Source: Chitinophagaceae bacterium
Lineage (GTDB): Bacteria; Bacteroidota; Bacteroidia; Chitinophagales; Chitinophagaceae
Assembly: GCA_004322425.1 (NCBI GenBank)
Contig: SCVJ01000046.1
Span: 1 to 57,029, forward strand
Reading direction: 5' to 3'
DNA length: 57,029 nucleotides
The notes under the pieces were generated by a model that saw nothing but the letters and a program-made list of their open reading frames with translations, had not been told where the DNA came from and did no database searches. A program made the position numbers and the translations under genes. Shown in pieces: positions 33,672-42,272 of the stretch (the first letter of the stretch is position 1; each line of letters starts with the position of its first letter).

Positions 33672-36600
33672 TTAATGCGTCGCTTCTTCGTGATGTTCTA
33701 CCTCAGGTAATTCATCCGTATTTCTAATTTTTGCCAAATAGTTTACATTCGGTAATGTATGAACCTGTTCAATTACATAAAATAACCGTTGCTTGTGTTC
33801 TTCTCTTGTTTTTGTAATTCTACTTTCCTTGTCGTGCACATTTCCAAAAACTATTGCCTCCGTTGGACAAGCAGTCATACAAGCTGTTTTAGCATCGCCG
33901 TCGGCTAAAACTCTTCCTTCTTTTTTAGCAATTAATTTTCCTTCTTGCACACGCTGAATACAGAATGAACATTTTTCAATAACTCCACGACTACGTACGG
34001 TTACATCAGGATTTAACACCATTCTTGTTAAGTCATCATTCATCTGATGTACAACCGGATCTAATACCCCTACTAATTTTTGATCCTGATTGTTTGGAAA
34101 ACTGTCGGCTCCCATATAGTCGGCCCAATTAAATCGACGTACTTTATAAGGACAGTTATTGGCGCAATAGCGAGTTCCAATACAGCGATTATACGCCATT
34201 TGATTGATTCCCTCAGTACTGTGATTGGTTGCTGCCACCGGACAAACATTTTCGCAAGGCGCATTATCGCAATGCTGACACATCATCGGTTGAAATACAA
34301 CAGATTTTAAGTCATCCGCATTTTCTTTATCGCTTACAAAATATCGATCGATGCGTATCCAATGCATATCGTGATAACGAACTACTTCACTTTTTCCAAC
34401 AACTGGTACATTATTTTCAGCATGACATGCAATTACACAAGCACCACAAGCAACACAACTATTCATGTCAACACTCATTCCCCATTTCAGCCCAGGTTGT
34501 TCGTGTGAAGAATAAAGAGTTCCTTCTTTGCTATAATCTCCGGTTAGAGGTGCATAGTTTTTAGCTAAATCGTCTCTGTATTTTTTGAATTGATTGGGAT
34601 CACTTTTAAAATTTGCTAAACTAGTTTCTTTTACAACTTCTGTTCTATCCTCGTACGAATTATGGATTTGTGTTTGAGCAATTTTATACTTTTTCCCCGT
34701 ATTTGAAATGGAAACATTTTTTGAAAAATAATCAGTAGAAGTTCCATTAAACGAACTGAAAATTGATGCATTCTTTCCAACTCCTTCTACTACTTTTCCA
34801 AGACTTTTTGTTCTACCATAACCAACCGCCACAGCAATTGTATGTGCATTCATTCCTGGTAAAATAAGAACAGGAAGTTCTATTTCTTTATTTCCTGATG
34901 TAATTTTTACAACTGGTTTTTCCGGAAAGTATTCGTATTTATTGATTTCTTTTTCAGTGCCGTTGGCAAGATTAACGCCTAATAATTCTTTTGCCATCGA
35001 CATAGACATTAAAGCATAATTGTCCCAGGTAGCTTTTGTAATAGGATCGGGTAACTCTTGAAGCCAAGGGTTTCCAGCTTGTTTTCCTGTGCCTATTGAA
35101 ACTTTTTGATACAAAACCAATTCAATGTTTCCGTTCGGTTTTGAATTAGAAATAGAAGTAGCCGCTGAAGTAATGGAATTACTATTAAAAGCTTTTGTAG
35201 TAGAATTAGTTGTAGCTGTTTCCAACACGCCACTTTGCAAGGCTGCGTCAAACGCTATACTTGAACCTATTTTGGAAATCCAATATTCTTTAAAATAAGT
35301 TTCGTAATCTTTTTCACTGCCGCTCCATTTTAATAATGAAGTTTGAAAAGGTCTAGTTTTAAATAACGGATGAATGGTAGGCTGAATAAAACAAATATGA
35401 TTCGACTTTGGTTCGGCATCACCCCAACTTTCTAGATAATGATGTGCGGGAACTAAATAAGTACACAGCTCACTTGTTTCATCTAATTTTTCAGAAAATG
35501 AAATGGCGATTTTGGTTTTCTTTATAGCTGCCGAAAATTTATCTGCAGCATGATAATCGTAGGCAGGATTGGCTCCGTAAATCATCACAGCATCCACCTC
35601 GCCAGATTCCATATCGGCAACCAGCTTATTAATATCTGCATCAATTCCTTGGCGGCAATTTAATGTAGTTGACCAGTCAATTGTAGTTCCGTATGATTCG
35701 AGTAAAGAGTTAATTCCGTTGACAACTGTTTGAATATTTTTATCGTTACTTCCGCTAACTACTAATGTATGTTTACTATTTGCTTTTAGCTCAGAAGCAA
35801 TTTTATCGATTGCAGTTTGTAATTTTTTGTCGATTGATGGTGCAGTAGAATTTCCACCCAATGCCGCGTATAATGCAAGAACAACGGCTCCAGTTTCAGA
35901 AGGACGATGTGTTAAACGCACATCGGCACTAGCTCCAGTAGTGCTTAAAAAACTTTCAAATTGATAATGCTTACTCATTTCGAATGAAGCATCTTTCAAT
36001 TTTCTATTTTGTACATATTGACGAGAAAATTCAACAGGACTTAGCCAAGTACCCAAAAAATCGGCACCAAAACTTACAATCACTTTCGCATTGGAAAAGT
36101 TATAAGAAGGAATTGATTTTTTTCCAAAACACATTTCGTTTGCCAATAAAATTCCTGTAAACGAATCTGCATCATATTGCACGTGTTTCAATCCGGGATA
36201 TTTTGCAATAATATCTTTTGTAGAAGGAGAAGTGATTGTGCTTGTTAACAACACAGGATTTTTTACACCAGACATCGCTGCAATAATCATTTGATCTAAT
36301 TGCTCAAATGTTGGTATTTCTTCAAATTTATCTCCTACTTTTCTTTTAGGGTGTGTTAATCTATTGGTATCATATAAATCAAGAACCGATGCTTGTGCTC
36401 TTGCAGTAGTTCCGCCTTTTGTAAATGAACTAAGTGTATTCCCTTCAATCTTAATGGGACGGCCGTCTCTTACTTTTGCTACAATTGGAACAACATCACC
36501 ATCTTGAACATAAGTAGTGGCATAATATTTAGCAACACCAGGCACCATTTCAGCCGGTTTGTTTCCAAACGGAATGGCTTGTTTTACAGGAACTTTACAT

Positions 36601-36800
36601 CCTGCAGCTAATGAAGCTGCAGCAGTACTAAATCCAAGATATTTTAAAAAATCGCGGCGAGGGGTTGCTGCATCCAACCATCCTTTATCATTTTTTTCTT
36701 CAAAAGGAAGTTCTTCTTGAAATTCATTTTGAATGCGTTGCTCATATTCTTCTTTCCCAGAAAATTCGCCAAACCCTTGCCAATACTTGTTCTCGCTCAT
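33672..36800 (-). CDS. actB: Alternative complex III subunit ActB (molybdopterin-oxidoreductase fold plus iron-sulfur domain)
   Basis: This 1042-residue subunit joins a molybdopterin-enzyme-like domain, which in this family has lost the cofactor, to a ferredoxin domain with iron-sulfur clusters. A twin-arginine-type signal (RRDFLKYLGFSTAAASLAAGC) ends in a possible lipid-attachment cysteine. The cluster cysteines occur in CVACGACVIACHAENN, CQHCDNAPCENVCP, CIGTRYCANNCPYK and CSFCIQRVQEG. It carries electrons from the quinol site to the cytochromes. The order of the two domains and the length are usual for Bacteroidota ActB. Confidence 0.95.
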   Translation of the reverse strand: MSENKYWQGFGEFSGKEEYEQRIQNEFQEELPFEEKNDKGWLDAATPRRDFLKYLGFSTAAASLAAGCKVPVKQAIPFGNKPAEMVPGVAKYYATTYVQDGDVVPIVAKVRDGRPIKIEGNTLSSFTKGGTTARAQASVLDLYDTNRLTHPKRKVGDKFEEIPTFEQLDQMIIAAMSGVKNPVLLTSTITSPSTKDIIAKYPGLKHVQYDADSFTGILLANEMCFGKKSIPSYNFSNAKVIVSFGADFLGTWLSPVEFSRQYVQNRKLKDASFEMSKHYQFESFLSTTGASADVRLTHRPSETGAVVLALYAALGGNSTAPSIDKKLQTAIDKIASELKANSKHTLVVSGSNDKNIQTVVNGINSLLESYGTTIDWSTTLNCRQGIDADINKLVADMESGEVDAVMIYGANPAYDYHAADKFSAAIKKTKIAISFSEKLDETSELCTYLVPAHHYLESWGDAEPKSNHICFIQPTIHPLFKTRPFQTSLLKWSGSEKDYETYFKEYWISKIGSSIAFDAALQSGVLETATTNSTTKAFNSNSITSAATSISNSKPNGNIELVLYQKVSIGTGKQAGNPWLQELPDPITKATWDNYALMSMSMAKELLGVNLANGTEKEINKYEYFPEKPVVKITSGNKEIELPVLILPGMNAHTIAVAVGYGRTKSLGKVVEGVGKNASIFSSFNGTSTDYFSKNVSISNTGKKYKIAQTQIHNSYEDRTEVVKETSLANFKSDPNQFKKYRDDLAKNYAPLTGDYSKEGTLYSSHEQPGLKWGMSVDMNSCVACGACVIACHAENNVPVVGKSEVVRYHDMHWIRIDRYFVSDKENADDLKSVVFQPMMCQHCDNAPCENVCPVAATNHSTEGINQMAYNRCIGTRYCANNCPYKVRRFNWADYMGADSFPNNQDQKLVGVLDPVVHQMNDDLTRMVLNPDVTVRSRGVIEKCSFCIQRVQEGKLIAKKEGRVLADGDAKTACMTACPTEAIVFGNVHDKESRITKTREEHKQRLFYVIEQVHTLPNVNYLAKIRNTDELPEVEHHEEATH

Positions 36801-36879
36801 TTATACAAATTTGAAAGTTTGATAATCTTTTTGGTTCAAAATCAATTCAACGCTTAACAATGTAATTTATACCCCTTTT

Positions 36880-38163
36880 TTAATAATGACATTTTTGACA
36901 CTCCAACCCACCAATATCTTTCACCGTTACACTATCCATTTTCCCCGATTTTAAATCATTATGGAATTTTTCATAAATGCTATAAAACTTATTTCCTGTT
37001 CCTTTTTCTTCGTCGTAAAAATTAACTTTTGTATCACGATGGCAGTTTATACACCAGCTCATACTAAGTTCGCTAAACTGAAACACTTCATCCATTTTGG
37101 TAATTTCTCCATGGCAAGTTTGACACTGAACATTTCCTGCTTTAATGTGTTGCGAATGATTGAAATAAACGTGATCGGGTAGATTATGAATTTTTACCCA
37201 AGAAATAGGTTGTGCTTTTGAAGGATCCCAAGCAGCTGGATTTTTTGGATCAAACCTCGCATATTTATGAAGTTTAGCAATTTCGGCTGTTCCATTTATT
37301 TCCTTTCCTTCTTCGTCAAATAGTTTTGGGCCTTTTTCATACGAAGTGATAGCCTTGTGGCAATTCATACACACGTTGGTACTTGGAATAGTTGCATGCT
37401 TGCTTTCCATCGCATTGCCATGGCAATAAAGACAGTTAATCTGATTTATTCCTGCGTGTACTTTATGCGAATAAAAAATGGGTTGATGAGGTTGGTACTC
37501 CTTTTGACGACCAAAACCAATGGCACCCTTAGTTACATAAAAACCACCTACTACAAAAAATGCAATAGCTACTACGGAAATATATATTTTGTTTTTGTAA
37601 AACGGAGTGGGTTCAGGACGAAGAACCCCTTCCACATCATCGCTCAATTTCTTAAGATTACTATTTACTTGCATTAAAATCATAGCAATTACGGCCATGA
37701 TTAATGAAATAATGCCAAATAAAATTGCATTTCTACCATCTGTTTCTTCATTGGGTTCACTCGAGGTTGCAGTTGTTGTGCCACCACCAGGCCCCTTTTG
37801 AAAAGTTGTATTTACATAAGAAGCAATAGCCACTAATTCGGGCTCCGTAATATCGCTAAATGACTGCATGATGGAACCAAACTGTGCTTTTAGTCCTTTT
37901 GTGTATGCATCGTGCTCCATGTAAGCCGGCGGGTTTTTAACCCATTTAAGCAACTCTTTTGTATCGGTCCATTTCCCATTTTCTCTTTCTTGAAATCCTC
38001 CCAAAGCCGGTCCTGTAGTGTTTTTAAACACATTATGACAAGATGCACATTTTGAATTAAATAAAATTTTTCCATCCTGTGCAGAAAGATCAATATTTAG
38101 TACAGCAATAAAAACAAAAAAACAGAGAGATAATTTTTGATAAATGTATTTTTCTGAAATCAT
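36880..38163 (-). CDS. actA: Alternative complex III subunit ActA (multiheme cytochrome c with extra N-terminal heme domain)
   Basis: This 427-residue protein carries six CxxCH heme sites: CASCH in an N-terminal monoheme domain (about residues 30-125), then, after two membrane segments, CLYCH, CMNCH, CQTCH, CINCH and CQKCH in the pentaheme domain. The pentaheme part is the usual ActA, and the monoheme domain is fused in front, as in many Bacteroidota. The ATG at 38163 gives a signal peptide ending near LSAQ; upstream in-frame ATGs would add an unlikely leader. It is the first gene of the operon. A -7-like element lies about 45 bases upstream. Confidence 0.94.
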   Translation of the reverse strand: MISEKYIYQKLSLCFFVFIAVLNIDLSAQDGKILFNSKCASCHNVFKNTTGPALGGFQERENGKWTDTKELLKWVKNPPAYMEHDAYTKGLKAQFGSIMQSFSDITEPELVAIASYVNTTFQKGPGGGTTTATSSEPNEETDGRNAILFGIISLIMAVIAMILMQVNSNLKKLSDDVEGVLRPEPTPFYKNKIYISVVAIAFFVVGGFYVTKGAIGFGRQKEYQPHQPIFYSHKVHAGINQINCLYCHGNAMESKHATIPSTNVCMNCHKAITSYEKGPKLFDEEGKEINGTAEIAKLHKYARFDPKNPAAWDPSKAQPISWVKIHNLPDHVYFNHSQHIKAGNVQCQTCHGEITKMDEVFQFSELSMSWCINCHRDTKVNFYDEEKGTGNKFYSIYEKFHNDLKSGKMDSVTVKDIGGLECQKCHY

Positions 38164-38208
38164 AGAAGCGGTTGATCTGAAAAATGTGGATAAAGTGCAA
38201 TTAGTCGG

Positions 38209-38216
38209 CAAAAGTA
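38209..38216 (-). promoter_or_regulatory. Possible -7 element of the respiratory operon promoter
   Basis: The minus strand reads TACTTTTG, a match to TAnnTTTG, 45 bases upstream of the actA ATG. The -33 region at 19 bases reads GTG rather than TTG, so the promoter is plausible but not certain. Confidence 0.45.
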
Positions 38217-38413
38217 ATACAGGAATTGAATAAAAACACATAAAATTTAATTTATTTTTCACCCTTTTCCAGCCTATGTTTCATTGACTTTTTTATACTC
38301 ATTAATTTTGATCCTGTTTTGATGTCACTCTTTTGTAAACAAATGTATTTCAACGAAAATTGAAGTAAACTTCATAGTCTTTTACCGATTTTTGCTTTTT
38401 ATTAAACCAAATT

Positions 38414-38704
38414 ATGTTTGACAAATTAAAACAAAAGTGGAAAGTCGGCTCTTTTCAACTAACGCTTATTCTAATCACTTTTGCTATCGGTGGCTCTTGT
38501 ACAGGTTGGGCAGCAAAAGCATTAATGAATCAACTTTCAATCTCCCAAGATTGGTTGTGGGGAGCGGTATATTGTATTTTACTTACTCTAATTTGGCCAA
38601 TGATGGTTATACTAGTAAGCTTCCCTTTGGGTCAGTTTCGTTTTTTTACAAATTACACTCGAAGACTAGCAGAAAAAATGGGACTTCTTAAAAAGAAAAG
38701 CTGA
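38414..38704 (+). CDS. Small two-helix membrane protein, DUF6787-like
   Basis: This 96-residue protein has two hydrophobic helices (about residues 14-36 and 47-70), a cytosolic basic N-terminus (MFDKLKQKWKVG) and a C-terminal LGQFRFFTNYTRRLAEKMG. The layout resembles the DUF6787 family of Bacteroidota, for which no function is known. It faces the respiratory operon start across a 250-base intergenic region and ends two bases from the convergent TPR gene. Confidence 0.6.
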   Translation: MFDKLKQKWKVGSFQLTLILITFAIGGSCTGWAAKALMNQLSISQDWLWGAVYCILLTLIWPMMVILVSFPLGQFRFFTNYTRRLAEKMGLLKKKS

Positions 38705-38706
38705 CC

Positions 38707-39615
38707 TTACTTTAGTTTCAAGATAGTGGTTTCGGCTACAATAAATCCAAAGCTTGCCCATTGATTTCCGCGAACAATTTTTTCAAAAACTTCTTTTGCT
38801 TTTTGAACTTCTCCGTTTATGAGGTAGTAATTTCCTAATCCAAAGCTAAGTGTAGCATTACTGAGCGCTACTTGAGATTTTGTTTTTTCAAAAAATAGAC
38901 TGTCATTTTTATTTCGATAAAGCAATAAAATGTCGAGATAATCTTTGTTCTCAATCAATTCTATATCAGCATTAAGTTTACTAAGTTGTTTTTGGGCATC
39001 TTTTCTAAAAAATTTATTATTAATTCCCAATTGCCGCAATGTATTGTAGTACCAATAAAATGTGGCGACATACATATCGTTATTGGTAGAAACTTTCAAA
39101 CATTTTTTATATGCCTTAAGCGCACTCTCATAATCGCCTTTTAAATAATGAGCCAATCCCAAATGATACCAAATATTAGATTGAAGTGTGCTTGTTGGAA
39201 TATTTTTTTCATTCGGCATTCCGTCTGGCTCTATTTCATCAGTTTTAGCATTAATAAGTTGAGCCGCTTTTTCAAAATCACTAATTGCTTTGTCAAAACA
39301 TCGCACTGTTAAATATCGATGTCCACGATGGCGGAAAAACCTAGCGTCGTTTGGATGTAATTTTATTCCTTCCGAAAAAATAGAAATAGCTTGTAAATAG
39401 TTTCCCAAATAGGCGGTTCTTCGTCCATACCAAATAATGGCATCCGCATCAGCCGGATCTTTTACCAAATTTTCTTTTGCCAAAAACAAGTTATGCTCCA
39501 ATTTTTGTTTCACAGTTTCTGAAAACTGCGGAAGTATTATCGGTGCACATGGAGATTGCGCCAATAACATTTCGCTAATCTTAAATAATAAAAGCAGAGA
39601 AATTATTGGTTTCAT
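38707..39615 (-). CDS. Secreted TPR-repeat protein
   Basis: This 302-residue protein has a signal peptide (KPIISLLLLFKISEMLLAQS) and several tetratricopeptide repeats, seen as DAIIWYGRRTAYLGNYLQAISIF, DARFFRHRGHRYLTV and WYHLGLAHYLKGDYESALKAY. It is predicted periplasmic and to act as a protein-interaction scaffold; no partner is known. The divergent purN start is 33 bases away, and its -33 promoter element overlaps the start codon of this gene. Confidence 0.75.
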   Translation of the reverse strand: MKPIISLLLLFKISEMLLAQSPCAPIILPQFSETVKQKLEHNLFLAKENLVKDPADADAIIWYGRRTAYLGNYLQAISIFSEGIKLHPNDARFFRHRGHRYLTVRCFDKAISDFEKAAQLINAKTDEIEPDGMPNEKNIPTSTLQSNIWYHLGLAHYLKGDYESALKAYKKCLKVSTNNDMYVATFYWYYNTLRQLGINNKFFRKDAQKQLSKLNADIELIENKDYLDILLLYRNKNDSLFFEKTKSQVALSNATLSFGLGNYYLINGEVQKAKEVFEKIVRGNQWASFGFIVAETTILKLK

Positions 39616-39644
39616 TGTAGAAAGTTAGTTAGATTCTATATTTG
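39615..39644 (+). promoter_or_regulatory. Bacteroidota-type promoter for purN
   Basis: TTG (39615-39617) and TATATTTG (39637-39644) are separated by exactly 19 bases, a full match to TTG-N19-TAnnTTTG. The -7 element ends 4 bases before the purN ATG, so transcription should start at or next to the start codon, giving a leaderless or nearly leaderless message. Confidence 0.75.
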
Positions 39645-39648
39645 TTGA

Positions 39649-40215
39649 ATGAAGAAATTAGCAATTTTTGCATCAGGAACAGGAACTAATACTGCTAAAA
39701 TAATTGAACATTTTAAAGAAAACAAAACGAGTATTGTTGCGTTAGTTGTCAGTAATAAATCGTCTGCCGGAGTTTTGAAGATTGCAGAAGTCAATCACAT
39801 TCCCACTTTAATTCTTCAGAAAGAAATTTTTTTTCAAGGCAATGGTTATGTCAATGAATTAAAATCGGCAGGTATTGATATTATTGTTTTAGCCGGATTT
39901 TTATGGCAACTTCCTGTTTCTTTAATTCGGGCTTTTCCAAAAAAAATTATCAATATCCATCCTGCTTTATTGCCAAAATTTGGCGGAAAAGGAATGTACG
40001 GCAATCATGTACACGAAGCTGTGTTGGCATCTGGAGAAAAAGAAAGTGGCATTTCAATTCATTTTGTGGATGAACAATATGATCGCGGACAAATAATTAT
40101 GCAAGCTAAATGTTCGATTAACAAGAACGACGATGTTCATTCTCTTGCTAATAAAATTCATCAACTTGAGCATCGCCATTTTTCACCCACAATTGAAGTG
40201 TTTTCAACACTTTAG
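39649..40215 (+). CDS. purN: Phosphoribosylglycinamide formyltransferase
   Basis: This 188-residue enzyme transfers the formyl group from 10-formyl-tetrahydrofolate to GAR in purine synthesis. Typical features are FASGTGTNTAKIIEHF (substrate phosphate binding), VLAGFLWQLP, the catalytic region INIHPALLPKFGGKGMYG and GISIHFVDEQYDRGQII with the conserved His and Asp. The length matches the family. Its promoter places the transcription start beside the ATG. Confidence 0.95.
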   Translation: MKKLAIFASGTGTNTAKIIEHFKENKTSIVALVVSNKSSAGVLKIAEVNHIPTLILQKEIFFQGNGYVNELKSAGIDIIVLAGFLWQLPVSLIRAFPKKIINIHPALLPKFGGKGMYGNHVHEAVLASGEKESGISIHFVDEQYDRGQIIMQAKCSINKNDDVHSLANKIHQLEHRHFSPTIEVFSTL

Positions 40216-40250
40216 TTTTTTATTTACATTTTCTTTTGTTAATTGCCCCA

Positions 40251-41012
40251 TTGAAAAAATTATCTACTCATATTATTCCAATACTTGTCGTTCTCATTAT
40301 TTTTCCGTTTGTTTCTATAAACGCTCAATATTTTAAATTAAAAGGAATTGTTTACGACAGCGCAAGAGTCTATCCATTGCAAGCTGTAAGTGTTTTAACC
40401 ATTTCGGGAAAAGGAACGATGACCGATGCCAACGGTCGTTACGAAATTGAAGTAAAGGAAACAGATTCTATTTGGTTTAGCTATTTAAATAAACCAACTA
40501 AAAAATATGCCGTGGCAAAGATTTTCGACTCACAACATTTTGATATTGCCTTGCATGTAAATATTCCAGTGTTAAAAGAAATTATTTTACGCCCGAGAAA
40601 TTACCGATTCGATTCGTTGCAAAATAGAATTGATTATGCCAAAGTTTTTAACTGGGAAAAACCAAAGCTAAACCCCAATTTAGGTTCGGGACAGTTGGGA
40701 ACTGCTGTTGGCTTTGACTTACAGGAAATTATTCGCATGTTTCAATTTAGAAAAAACAAAAGCATGGAATTATTTCAAGAGCGCTTATTACAACAAGAAA
40801 GAGAAAAATTTATTACCTACCGATTTAATAAAGCGCTTGTTTTTCGCTTAACAAATTTAATTGGCGAGGAAAGAGATTTGTTTATGAACCGTTGCCGCCC
40901 CACTTATGAATTTTGTATTGCCGCCAATGATTATGAGTTTCACTCGTATATCAAAGTATGTTTTGAAAGAATGAAAATGGGTACTATTACAATTGATAAA
41001 CAGTTCAAGTAG
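40251..41012 (+). CDS. Secreted protein with carboxypeptidase-regulatory-like domain
   Basis: This protein of about 253 residues has a signal peptide (VVLIIFPFVSINAQ) followed by a CarboxypepD_reg-like beta-sandwich (GIVYDSARVYPLQAVSVLTISGKGTMTDANGRYEIEV) and a helical C-terminal region. The function is unknown; such domains are common in Bacteroidota envelope proteins. No ATG is available upstream of the signal, so the start is probably the TTG at 40251, giving LKKLSTHIIP, read as a Met-Lys-Lys start; a TTG at 40236 is an alternative. It follows purN by about 35 bases. Confidence 0.7.
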   Translation: MKKLSTHIIPILVVLIIFPFVSINAQYFKLKGIVYDSARVYPLQAVSVLTISGKGTMTDANGRYEIEVKETDSIWFSYLNKPTKKYAVAKIFDSQHFDIALHVNIPVLKEIILRPRNYRFDSLQNRIDYAKVFNWEKPKLNPNLGSGQLGTAVGFDLQEIIRMFQFRKNKSMELFQERLLQQEREKFITYRFNKALVFRLTNLIGEERDLFMNRCRPTYEFCIAANDYEFHSYIKVCFERMKMGTITIDKQFK

Positions 41013-41077
41013 TTATAATTTTTTTGTTCCCTCCATTTAGTTTTTCTAATTTCCTCCTTCAAATAAATTAATAGTAC

Positions 41078-42259
41078 ATGGCTCGTCTTTTTTTATTCCT
41101 CTTGTTTTCACTTTGTTGTAACTATGGTTTTACTCAGTCAGGTGAACGAGTTAAAAAAATTCATTCAAAGGCAATTTTAGTAGATGCGCATAATGATATA
41201 CTTACCACTATTGCAACCGACAGCTTAAATATTGAAACCAATCTTTTAGGAAAAACACATTCCGATATTTATCGCTTTGCTCAAGGTGGTGTGGATGTTC
41301 AAATTTTTTCAATTTGGTGCGATGGTAAAATGCAAAATCCTTATCAATGGGCCAATCGAGAAATAGATTCGTTGTATGCCGTTGCTTTTCGTAATCCACA
41401 ACAAATGCAAATTGCTTATTCGCCCAACGATATTAAAAAAATTGTTAGTCAAAATAAATTGGCAGCCATAATGGGAATGGAAGGAGGCCACATGATGGAA
41501 GACGATTTAAACAAACTGGATAGTTTATACAAAAGAGGTGTTCGGTACATGACATTAACTTGGAACAATTCAACTTCTTGGGCTTCTTCTGCTTTGGATG
41601 AAACAACAAATCGTGATTCGACAAAACAAAAAGGATTAACCAATTTTGGTAAACAAATAGTTTCTCGAATGAATGAATTGGGTATGATGGTGGATTTAAG
41701 TCATGTGGGTGAACAAACATTTTGGGATGCTATCAACACAACATCAAAACCAGTCATTGTTTCGCATAGCTGTGTTCATGCTCTTTGTCCCGTGTTTAGA
41801 AATTTGAAAGACGAGCAAATAAAAGCTGTGGGAAAAAATGGTGGCGTAATTTGTTTAAACTTTTATTCCGGTTTTTTGGATAGCAATTTTAATAAACGCA
41901 ATGCGGCTTTTAACGAACGCCATAAAGCAGAAAGAGATTCAATAATGAAAACCGTTACTGATTCATATTTCGCCAGCGATTATATGTTTAAAAAATACGC
42001 AGCTGAAGTTCAAGAATTACGAGCTCCGCTTTCGTTGATGTTGGATCATTTGGATTATCTTGTAAAACTTGCTGGTATCAATCATGTAGGCCTTGGTAGC
42101 GACTTTGATGGCATTAGCTCTACACCTCAATCTTTAGACGGTGTGCAAGATTTTCCAAATTTTACTGAAGCATTATTCAAAAGAGGTTATAGTAAAAAAA
42201 GTATTAGAAAAATATTGGGAGGCAATATACTTCGCGTATTTGCAGCTAACAGTAAATAG
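41078..42259 (+). CDS. Membrane dipeptidase (peptidase family M19)
   Basis: This 393-residue metallo-dipeptidase has a signal peptide (FLFLLFSLCCNYGFTQ) and the zinc-site sequences of renal-dipeptidase-type enzymes: VDAHNDIL, the bridging Glu in MGMEGGHMMEDDL, VDLSHVGEQTF, VIVSHSCVHALCP and LGSDFDGISSTP. Such enzymes hydrolyse dipeptides, including some with D-residues. The protein is probably periplasmic. It ends 13 bases before the convergent cysS gene. Confidence 0.92.
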   Translation: MARLFLFLLFSLCCNYGFTQSGERVKKIHSKAILVDAHNDILTTIATDSLNIETNLLGKTHSDIYRFAQGGVDVQIFSIWCDGKMQNPYQWANREIDSLYAVAFRNPQQMQIAYSPNDIKKIVSQNKLAAIMGMEGGHMMEDDLNKLDSLYKRGVRYMTLTWNNSTSWASSALDETTNRDSTKQKGLTNFGKQIVSRMNELGMMVDLSHVGEQTFWDAINTTSKPVIVSHSCVHALCPVFRNLKDEQIKAVGKNGGVICLNFYSGFLDSNFNKRNAAFNERHKAERDSIMKTVTDSYFASDYMFKKYAAEVQELRAPLSLMLDHLDYLVKLAGINHVGLGSDFDGISSTPQSLDGVQDFPNFTEALFKRGYSKKSIRKILGGNILRVFAANSK

Positions 42260-42272
42260 TAAGAAATAGATT

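Noticed and set aside
33672-36800. Catalytic molybdoenzyme such as a polysulfide or formate reductase
   Set aside because: The neighbours ActA and ActC-F and the fused ferredoxin domain identify it as ActB of alternative complex III, whose molybdopterin domain has no cofactor in known structures.
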